Below, in pieces: positions 24,817-30,937 of a stretch of 64,000 bases of DNA. The translations under genes were made by a program, and so were the position numbers. Under the pieces are notes generated by a model. The model saw nothing but the letters and a program-made list of their open reading frames with translations. It was not told the DNA's origin and ran no database searches. Source of the stretch: Amycolatopsis anabasis (lineage in GTDB: Bacteria > Actinomycetota > Actinomycetes > Mycobacteriales > Pseudonocardiaceae). Numbering within the stretch: position 1 is the stretch's first letter; each line of letters begins with the position of its first letter. Location of the stretch: positions 62,001 through 126,000 of the forward strand of contig NZ_VTHK01000013.1 of assembly GCF_009765355.1 (NCBI RefSeq), written 5' to 3'.

Positions 24817-25361
24817 TGCGCGCGGGCCTTCGCCCGGTTTCCGCAGCGCGCCATGGAACACCACTGCCGGTTGCGCTTCGGCGAGCGGTCGACGAAGCGC
24901 AACCCGCAGTCGGTGGCCGCGCAGATCCGCACCGGCGCGGCCTCGACGGCCAGTTCGATCGCGTCGGTCGCGAGCGCGGCCAGGGCCGCCGCCACCGGAT
25001 CGGCCGGCGCGAAGCTCCGCAGCCGCACCCTTCCGTCGCTGTCCACCCGCAACTGCGGCGGCGCCGGGGGCACGGCGGCCGCCAGCACGTTCACCGTCTT
25101 CACGTCTGTCGCCTTAGGACGGTCACCGGCCGCGGCGGCGCGCAGCAACCGGTCGGCGGACTCCCGGAGCTGGAGCGCTTCCTCCAAGTGCCGCGCGGTC
25201 ACCTTCGCCTTGCGCTCGAGCAGCCCCGCGACGGTCAGCCACTCGCCGAGCGCGGCCGGATCGACCAGCAGCTCGCGCCCGCCGCGCTTGCGATCGCGCA
25301 GCGTGTTGACCAGGTCGACGCTCGCGCGCCCCCCGTCGAACACCCACTCCGCGGTCATCAC
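24792..25361 (-). CDS. CGNR zinc-finger protein
   Basis: A 189-residue CGNR-family protein. An ABATE domain (residues 5-125) precedes the zinc finger CAATDCGLRFVDRSPKRNRQ, then WCSMARCGNRAKAR. It is thought to be a nucleic-acid-binding regulator. Its stop lies inside the end of the beta-helix gene (25-base overlap). It is divergent from the hydrolase at 25438, and a clear palindrome lies between the two starts. Confidence 0.85.
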   Translation of the reverse strand: MMTAEWVFDGGRASVDLVNTLRDRKRGGRELLVDPAALGEWLTVAGLLERKAKVTARHLEEALQLRESADRLLRAAAAGDRPKATDVKTVNVLAAAVPPAPPQLRVDSDGRVRLRSFAPADPVAAALAALATDAIELAVEAAPVRICAATDCGLRFVDRSPKRNRQWCSMARCGNRAKARAHYARGGSL

Positions 25362-25402
25362 CCCAGCTTACTCCTTGCCGCCGCGCGACACCTGGCCTTA
25401 CC

Positions 25403-25427
25403 CTCTAACCCTATAACCCGGTTAGAG
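25403..25427. promoter_or_regulatory. CTCTAACC/GGTTAGAG operator
   Basis: Eight-base arms (25403-25410, 25420-25427) with a nine-base spacer lie 10 bases before the hydrolase GTG and upstream of the CGNR gene. The position suggests a repressor site overlapping the hydrolase ribosome-binding region, possibly for the CGNR protein. Confidence 0.6.
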
Positions 25428-25437
25428 AGGTAGAAGA

Positions 25438-26280
25438 GTGGAAGCTTCGACGGCGACCGTGAACGGAATCCGGATGCACTACCGGATCGCGGGCGAAGGG
25501 TCACCGGTCGTGCTGCTGCACGGCTGGCCGCAGACCTCGTACTGCTGGCGCAAGGTGATCGGCGATCTGGCGCACGAGCACACGGTCATCGCGCCGGATC
25601 TGCGCGGTTACGGGCTGAGCGACAAACCGCGCGACGGCTTCGACAAGCGGACCATGGCGACCGACGTCTCGGAACTGGTGCGTTCCCTCGGCTTCGACCG
25701 GGTCGGCGTGGTCGGGCACGACCGCGGCGGCCGGGTGGCGCACCGGTGGGCGCTGGACCGGCCGGAGGAGGTGGCCCGGCTCGCCGTGCTGGACATCATC
25801 CCGACCCGGGAGATGTGGCGGCGGATGGACTCCGAGGTCGGCCGCGGCTACTGGCACTGGCTCTTCCACCTGCAGCCCGATCTGCCGGAACTGCTCGCCG
25901 GCCGGAACATCGCGGGGTATCTCGGATACTTCTTCGAACGCTGGACCTACCAGCGGCACGGCCTGGACCCCGAGTCGGTCGCCGAATACGTGCGCGCGTT
26001 CTCCGCGCCGGGCGCGCTGCGGGCGGGGTTCGACGACTACCGCGCCTCCTTCCCGGCCGACGCGGCGGACGACGACGCCGACGCGGGCCGGAAACTCGGG
26101 ATGCCGGTGCTCGCGGTGTGGGGGTCTACGGGTCTGCTCGGCAAGCTCCCCACCCTGGAGATCTGGCGCGACTACGCGGAAGACGTGACCGGCGAGGCGT
26201 TGGCGGAGTGCGGGCACTTCCTCGCCGAGGAACAACCCGCCGCGCTGCTGGCCCGCCTCCGCCCGTTCCTCGCGGGTTAG
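25438..26280 (+). CDS. Alpha/beta hydrolase (haloacid/epoxide hydrolase-like)
   Basis: A 280-residue alpha/beta hydrolase. The oxyanion block VVLLHGWPQTSYCWR and DLRGYGLSDKP precede the nucleophile elbow GHDRGG, where the nucleophile is Asp rather than Ser. That Asp is typical of haloacetate dehalogenases and epoxide hydrolases. A DYRASFP segment and ECGHFLAEEQP, with the catalytic His, complete the set. The substrate is not decided by sequence. The start is GTG with a GAGAGG site upstream. Confidence 0.85.
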   Translation: MEASTATVNGIRMHYRIAGEGSPVVLLHGWPQTSYCWRKVIGDLAHEHTVIAPDLRGYGLSDKPRDGFDKRTMATDVSELVRSLGFDRVGVVGHDRGGRVAHRWALDRPEEVARLAVLDIIPTREMWRRMDSEVGRGYWHWLFHLQPDLPELLAGRNIAGYLGYFFERWTYQRHGLDPESVAEYVRAFSAPGALRAGFDDYRASFPADAADDDADAGRKLGMPVLAVWGSTGLLGKLPTLEIWRDYAEDVTGEALAECGHFLAEEQPAALLARLRPFLAG

Positions 26281-26437
26281 CTCTCCCGACCCGACCGTGG
26301 GCCGGGAAACCTGCCGTTGTGCCGATGCCACCGCCCCTGACCGCTGCATGTTTCGGTGATCGGGCGGTGGACCGGAACGTGATGTCGTAGCGTGTGAGAC
26401 TCCGGCGGGAACACCAGTGCGGCCTCGGGAGCGAACC

Positions 26438-26641
26438 ATGAAACGGTGGATTCTCTTCGCGTTCGGAGTCCTGTGCGCGGCGATCGGCGTGATCTGGGTG
26501 CTGCAGGGCATCGGCGTGCTCGGCGGCAGTTTCATGACCGGGCAGAAGCTGTGGTTCCTGATCGGGCTGGGCGTGCTGCTGGTCGGGGTCGTCCTGGCCG
26601 CCGCGACCTTCCGGGGAACCGGCCGCCGGAAGGTCAGCTGA
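26438..26641 (+). CDS. Small two-helix membrane protein
   Basis: A 67-residue protein with two hydrophobic segments, WILFAFGVLCAAIGVIWVLQGIG and LWFLIGLGVLLVGVVLAAATF, linked by a GGSFMTGQK turn. The tail is basic (RGTGRRKVS). The ATG at 26438 follows GGGAG by seven bases. The function is unknown; it resembles common small actinobacterial membrane proteins. It overlaps the convergent nitroreductase-like gene by eight bases. Confidence 0.75.
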   Translation: MKRWILFAFGVLCAAIGVIWVLQGIGVLGGSFMTGQKLWFLIGLGVLLVGVVLAAATFRGTGRRKVS

Positions 26642-27089
26642 GGGTTCCGGTCGCGATGCGGAAGATCGGGTAGCGAGGGGCGATCCGGCGCAGGTCCGCA
26701 TCGGTGGCACCGGCGTCCACGCCGTCGAAGAAGACGCCGACCTCCCACTTCCAGCGCTTGAGGTAGGCGCGCAGTATGGCCGGTTTGGCGTCGTCGGCGA
26801 GTTCGGCCGCGGTGAACTCCTCACCTCGGCGACCCACCCGCAGCAGGCCGTCGCCCGCGGCGCGAAGGTTGCGCACCCACTGGGTCTCACCCCGCGGCGC
26901 GACGAGATACCGCTCGCCGTCGAAGGTCAGCAGGTTCACCGGAACCGACCGCCACTGCCCCGACTTCCGACCCCGCACCGACAGCACGCGGCTGCCCCAC
27001 AAGCTCACCCCCACCTTGGTCAGCCCTGCGACGACCCGGTTGAACACGGCGGCGGCCCCGCCAGGCTGCACGTAGTGGATCTTGTTCAT
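26634..27089 (-). CDS. Deazaflavin-dependent nitroreductase-family protein
   Basis: A 151-residue DDN-family split-barrel protein. The family motif LSVRGRKSGQWRSVPVNLL lies at residues about 36-54, followed by APRGETQWVRNLRAAGDG, the F420-contact region. It is a paralogue in family, though not closely, of the protein at 5185-5643. It probably reduces quinones or nitro groups with F420H2. Its upstream neighbour is the unusual repeat region. Confidence 0.8.
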   Translation of the reverse strand: MNKIHYVQPGGAAAVFNRVVAGLTKVGVSLWGSRVLSVRGRKSGQWRSVPVNLLTFDGERYLVAPRGETQWVRNLRAAGDGLLRVGRRGEEFTAAELADDAKPAILRAYLKRWKWEVGVFFDGVDAGATDADLRRIAPRYPIFRIATGTLS

Positions 27090-27877
27090 CGCTGTCTCTC
27101 CTCCAGAACTTCACTTCGGGCCACTTCCGAGGCCGCTTCAGGTCTTTGGATCTCGCGTCTTCGGATCTCCCCCGAGATCACCACTCTCCTCCGAGATCAC
27201 CGATCTCTTAGGAGAGCACCGCTCTCGTACGAGATCAGTGAACCCGAGACCAGTGCCCCAAGTCAAGAGCAGCGCTCTCAATTGAGATCACCGCTCTCGA
27301 ACCCGAACCCCGATCCCCAATGCGATCCCACCGCGCCCCCCAAGAGAGCACCGCTCTCCAAAGCGACTACCGCTCTCCAGGCAACTCCCACTCCCCGAGG
27401 CGACTACCACCCTCCACCTGGCCGCCCCCTCCAACCAACCCCCGCTCTCCAACCAACCCCCGCTCTCCAACCGGCCCCACCCTCCAACCCGGCCGCCACT
27501 CTCCTGGCGACCACCACTCTCTGGCGACCACCACTCTCCAGGTGACCGCTGCCCCCAAGTGAACTGCCGCTCCAGGTGACCGCTCTCCAGGTGACCGCCG
27601 CCCTTCAGGTGACTGCCGCTCTCCAGGTGACTGCCGCCCTTCAAGGTGACTGCCGCTCTTCAAGGTGGCCGCCGCTCTTCAAGGTGGCCGCCGCTCCGAA
27701 ATGTGACTACTGCTCCCCGAAGTGACTGGCGCTCTTCTACGAGAGCGGCGCTCTCGAATGTGGCCGATGCTCACCCGCTCGACCGGCGCCCTTCCGCAGC
27801 AGCCAGTCAACCCTCACCATAGAGAGCACTGATCTCGAATTTGTGCAGTGCTCTCGGTTTGTGGCAGACTGGCGGTC
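27090..27877. repeat. 788-base intergenic region with degenerate operator-like satellite
   Basis: There is no real gene here. From about 27180 to 27760 the region consists of palindromes and degenerate repeats. Full palindromes are GAGATC-ACC-GATCTC (27193-27207) and GAGAGC-N3-GCTCTC (27212-27226, 27344-27358, 27741-27755), plus a mixed one at 27284. Between them run about twenty degenerate 18-19-base units of the type GGTGACTGCCGCTCTCCA, which look like half of the same palindrome. It ends next to a TetR gene that has its own 10-base-arm palindrome. Confidence 0.8.
27822..27855. promoter_or_regulatory. TetR operator GAGAGCACTG/CAGTGCTCTC
   Basis: Perfect 10-base arms (27822-27831 and 27846-27855) with a 14-base spacer end 22 bases before the TetR start. 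The arms share the GAGAGC/GCTCTC half-site of the upstream satellite. This is probably the autoregulatory site of the TetR. Confidence 0.75.
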
Positions 27878-28564
27878 ATGGCAGGCACAGGAACCCGAAC
27901 GGCACGCGAACGTGCCCGGGATGAACTGACCCAGGAGATCAAGGACGTGGCCCGGCGGCAGTTGGCCGAGGTGGGCGCGAACGGACTCTCGCTGCGCGCG
28001 GTCGCCCGGGAGTTGGGCATGGTGTCGTCGGCGCTCTACCGGTACTTCCCCAGCCGGGACCACCTGCTCACCGAGCTGATCATCGACGCCTACAACGCCA
28101 TCGGCGAGGTCGCCGAGAAGGCCGCCGCCATCGACGCCGATCCCCGCCAGCGGTGGCGGCACATCTGGCACGCCGCCCGCACCTGGGCCAAGGCCCACCC
28201 GCACGAATACGCGCTGATCTACGGCTCACCCATCCCCGGCTACCAGGCCCCGCGGGACACGGTCGCCCCGGCGTCCCGGGTCGCGCTCGCCCTGGTCGGC
28301 GTGCTCGACTCCGCCGCGCTGCGCCCCGCCTTCGAGGGCCCCAAACCCTCCGCGAAACTCGCCCGGCAGACCGAAGACCTCGCCGCCCGGCTCGAAGCGG
28401 ACCTGCCCGCCCCCGCGCTGACCCGCCTGCTCATCGCCTGGGCACAGCTCTTCGGCGTGATCAGCTTCGAACTGTTCGGGCAGTTCGTCGGCAGCGTCGA
28501 CCCCACCGACGAATTCTTCGCGCACACCACCCAGCAGATGGCCGATTTCGTCGGACTCCGCTGA
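27878..28564 (+). CDS. TetR-family regulator (WHG-type C-terminus)
   Basis: A 228-residue TetR protein. The HTH (EIKDVARRQLAEVGANGLSL, AVARELGMVSSALYRYFPSR) is followed by a WHG/TetR_C_33-like domain (ARTWAKAHPHEYALIYGSPIPGYQAP). This subgroup is common in Amycolatopsis and Streptomyces. It is preceded by a perfect palindromic operator and, further up, by the operator-like satellite. The regulated gene is unclear. The convergent thioesterase-like gene begins two bases after its stop on the other strand. Confidence 0.9.
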   Translation: MAGTGTRTARERARDELTQEIKDVARRQLAEVGANGLSLRAVARELGMVSSALYRYFPSRDHLLTELIIDAYNAIGEVAEKAAAIDADPRQRWRHIWHAARTWAKAHPHEYALIYGSPIPGYQAPRDTVAPASRVALALVGVLDSAALRPAFEGPKPSAKLARQTEDLAARLEADLPAPALTRLLIAWAQLFGVISFELFGQFVGSVDPTDEFFAHTTQQMADFVGLR

Positions 28565-28566
28565 AC

Positions 28567-29094
28567 TCAGCCGCCGAGCCGCGCCGCCCGGTCGCGTTCG
28601 GCGAGCACGCCCTCGAGATGGTTCGCGACGGCGGCCACCTGAGCGGGCTCGCTCTCGGACAGCCGGGTGCCCGGGATCCGCACGATCCGCAGATGCGGAC
28701 ACCAGCCGTACCAGCCGAGCGAACTGTCCCCCTCGGCGCGCTCATCGGCGCGGTACAGCACCACGCCGCCGTCGAACCGGCCGGAAAGCACCGGGGGCGG
28801 CACCGAGTCGATCAGCACGACCAGGTCGACCCGCTCCCCGACGGACACCAGCCGCCGCGCCGCTTCGAACGCGAGCACGCCCGCGTCACCCCAGCCGGCG
28901 AGGCGGTACGGCCCGCCGGGATGTTCGGCGCGCAACTCCTCGGCACACCGCGCGGCGGCCTCCGGGGTGTCGTCGTGCACCCGGACCAGCGCCCGCTTGG
29001 CGCCGAGCCGGCTCGCCAGCGGTGCACCGGTTTCACCGCCGCCTGGGCGGAAGAACACCAGGGGAATCGAATACCGAAGAGAAACTGGCAGCAC
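28567..29094 (-). CDS. Thioesterase-like protein lacking the serine nucleophile
   Basis: A 175-residue protein like type II thioesterases of non-ribosomal peptide or polyketide pathways. It begins IPLVFFRPGGGETG, then YRLAGWGDAGVLAFEAARRL and VDLVVLIDSVPPP. In active enzymes the elbow reads G-W-S-x-G-G; here it reads G-W-G-D-A-G, so the catalytic serine is missing. The protein is also shorter than usual and lacks the lid. It may bind acyl carriers without hydrolysis, or be decaying. No NRPS or PKS genes are in the window. Confidence 0.65.
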   Translation of the reverse strand: MLPVSLRYSIPLVFFRPGGGETGAPLASRLGAKRALVRVHDDTPEAAARCAEELRAEHPGGPYRLAGWGDAGVLAFEAARRLVSVGERVDLVVLIDSVPPPVLSGRFDGGVVLYRADERAEGDSSLGWYGWCPHLRIVRIPGTRLSESEPAQVAAVANHLEGVLAERDRAARLGG

Positions 29095-29332
29095 GAAAAC
29101 CGCCTCCCGGATTCATTCCGCAAACAGATCCGGGCAACCCTACCCGCCGGTAAACAAGCCCCACAACCCCATATCCGGAACCGGGGTTAACCCAGTCGAC
29201 CTTTGTCAGGTTCGGCACAAAACCCGCGCCGGCGCACTGTCCGGACCGCCACAAAAGCGCCGAACCCCGATTTACCCCGGCCACCTTGATCTGACCGTGA
29301 TCAGCGCTTCAGAAATGAGACCCAACCCACAC

Positions 29333-29956
29333 TCAGCGGACGACCTGGACCGGATCACCGACCTGCAGGGTGTTGAAGAACTTCAGCGAGGCCGCCGCGG
29401 ACAGGTGAATGCACCCGTTGGAGTAGTTCTTCAGGCTGCCGGTGTGGAAGGCGTCCCCCGGGTAGAAGAACACCGAGTTCGGCATCGGCGCGTCGAACTC
29501 CCGGCTGTGGTAGTTCTTCACCTTGTTGATCACCCGGAAGGTGCCGGCCGGGGTGGCGGCGCCGCGCTTGCCGGGCAGCATCGGCACCGGACCGTAGGTG
29601 ACCTTCCCGCCGGAGAGCAGCCACGCCTTGTGCGCGGACAGGTCGACGCACGCGCCCTCGGTGATCGTGCACGGAACTCCGGGCGCCGGTTTGGTCTCGG
29701 CGACGGGCTTCGGCTGGTCCTTCTTCGGCTGCGACGACGGCGTGGTCTTCGTGCTCGTCGGCGCGCTGCTCGAACTCGGCGGCGGGGTCGAAGACGACGA
29801 AGACGACGGGGGCGTGGTGGCCGCCGGTGCGGGCGCGCCCGCCGCGGCCCCCGCGCCGACGACGTTCGCCTCCCCGCTCGCGCCACCCGAGCAAGCGGCC
29901 AGCACTCCGGCCAGCGCCAGGCCGGACACCGCGACCAGAATCTTTTTCACTCCCAC
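29333..29956 (-). CDS. L,D-transpeptidase-like lipoprotein
   Basis: A 207-residue lipoprotein. The signal sequence ends in the lipobox LAAC, and a Ser/Thr/Pro-rich linker (residues 30-90) leads to a YkuD domain from about residue 95. The active-site region reads HTGSLKNYSNGCIHLSAA. The catalytic Cys and the upstream His are present, but the family SHGC is SNGC here, a change in the position before Gly. It probably cross-links or anchors on peptidoglycan outside the membrane. It is transcribed away from the tRNA-Ser gene. Confidence 0.85.
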   Translation of the reverse strand: MGVKKILVAVSGLALAGVLAACSGGASGEANVVGAGAAAGAPAPAATTPPSSSSSSTPPPSSSSAPTSTKTTPSSQPKKDQPKPVAETKPAPGVPCTITEGACVDLSAHKAWLLSGGKVTYGPVPMLPGKRGAATPAGTFRVINKVKNYHSREFDAPMPNSVFFYPGDAFHTGSLKNYSNGCIHLSAAASLKFFNTLQVGDPVQVVR

Positions 29957-30141
29957 GCCAAACCCCCGTCACATCCGTTCGATCTTCACCCGTCCAGACG
30001 CCGCACACCCCTGGGAAGTTGAGCCGGTCAGGTGGTTCGTAGATCACGATTTCGCCACTCGCGGTGCGTACCGGTGCGGTGACGCCGCGACGCCGGACCC
30101 CGTATCCGCTGGCAGGCACGCGCCCCTGTACCCTTCTCGGC

Positions 30142-30228
30142 GGAGGATTGGCCGAGCGGCCTAAGGCGCACGATTGGAAATCGTGTTGGGTGTAAAAGCC
30201 CTCACGGGTTCGAATCCCGTATCCTCCG
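30142..30228 (+). tRNA. tRNA-Ser (anticodon GGA)
   Basis: An 87-nt class II tRNA. Acceptor GGAGGAT pairs with ATCCTCC, the D arm starts GGCCGAGCGGCC, and the anticodon loop is TTGGAAA with anticodon GGA. A long variable arm and GGGTTCGAATCCC T arm follow. The discriminator base is G, as required for tRNA-Ser. CCA is not encoded. Confidence 0.97.
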
Positions 30229-30235
30229 CGCTTGT

Positions 30236-30271
30236 CGAAGGCCCCGGGCGGCACCCTGCCCGGGGCCTTCG
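30236..30271 (+). terminator. Terminator downstream of tRNA-Ser(GGA)
   Basis: Perfect 14-base arms (30236-30249 and 30258-30271) with an eight-base loop lie eight bases after the tRNA. TTGCCCCTT follows. Confidence 0.85.
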
Positions 30272-30398
30272 TTGCCCCTTGCGGCAGATCCATGGCCCTG
30301 ATCGGGCCTCTGTATCGGTTCACGCTAGGTTGTCCGCCATCGGTCCCGCCGCGGACCGAATCCGAGTAATTCCGATACACCCCAAGGAGTCCACGCCA

Positions 30399-30659
30399 AT
30401 GGCCGGAGTGGAAGAGGTCCGGGCTGGAATCGCGCAGGCGAACGAGAAGGCCTCCGCGAGCATCGCCGCGCTACAACAGGCGGCGCAGTCGCTCGGAGAG
30501 GCACAGCAGATCCTCTCCCAAGCCACCGAAGGCAGCTCGCAGAACGAGGTCAACGAGGCGCACCGGATGATCGCCGAAGCGCTGAACGGCATCAACGACA
30601 CGCAGGGCACGGTCGAGGCCTGTATCTCGTCCGCGGAATCGTATGCGGCCCGCCTCTGA
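30399..30659 (+). CDS. Small helical protein, first gene of FtsK cassette (DUF6244-like)
   Basis: An 86-residue, almost wholly alpha-helical protein rich in Ala, Gln and Glu, with no Cys other than one near the C-terminus. AAGGAG lies ahead of the ATG. It resembles the short helical proteins that often accompany FtsK/SpoIIIE ATPases in actinobacteria, and is similar in size and style to WXG100 proteins, although it has no WXG motif. It leads a four-gene same-strand run (30399-34055) and may be a substrate or partner of the ATPase. Confidence 0.7.
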   Translation: MAGVEEVRAGIAQANEKASASIAALQQAAQSLGEAQQILSQATEGSSQNEVNEAHRMIAEALNGINDTQGTVEACISSAESYAARL

Positions 30660-30673
30660 CTACTGTCCGTGCC

Positions 30674-30922
30674 ATGTCCGTCCTCTCCGAACTACACGAA
30701 CAGTTCAGTGCCGCTCGTGCGAAACTGATCGAGGCAACCGAGCACACCAAACGGGCGGTGGACCTGCTGAACGAAGCCAGGAAAGCGATCGTCGACGCAC
30801 ACGCGCAGGCGGAACCGTGGGTGCCGCCGCAACTGGACGGCGCGATCGAACGGCTCGGCTCCGACGCGGACCGGCTGTCCGCAGCCGAAGACCTGGTGAG
30901 CAGGTACGAGGCGCGCCTCTAG
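30674..30922 (+). CDS. Second small helical protein of FtsK cassette
   Basis: An 82-residue helical protein (VLSELHEQFSAARAKLIEAT and AERLGSDADRL-like segments) ending in SRYEARL. The ending echoes SYAARL of the first gene, hinting that the two are distant paralogues. It lies 14 bases after the first gene and 15 before the ATPase gene. No known domain was recognised, and the function is unknown. Confidence 0.7.
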   Translation: MSVLSELHEQFSAARAKLIEATEHTKRAVDLLNEARKAIVDAHAQAEPWVPPQLDGAIERLGSDADRLSAAEDLVSRYEARL

Positions 30923-30937
30923 CGAGGAATTGATCCG

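Noticed and set aside
27288..27663. Two minus-strand open frames with peptide repeats such as GGSHLESG
   Set aside because: They are translations of the degenerate DNA satellite, with no start signal and no similarity to real proteins.
28567..29094. Part of a non-ribosomal peptide or polyketide cluster
   Set aside because: No synthetase, carrier protein or tailoring gene is nearby, and the thioesterase-like protein lacks its serine.
30142..30228. Integration site of a genomic island at tRNA-Ser
   Set aside because: No integrase gene and no second copy of the tRNA 3' end was seen in the window.
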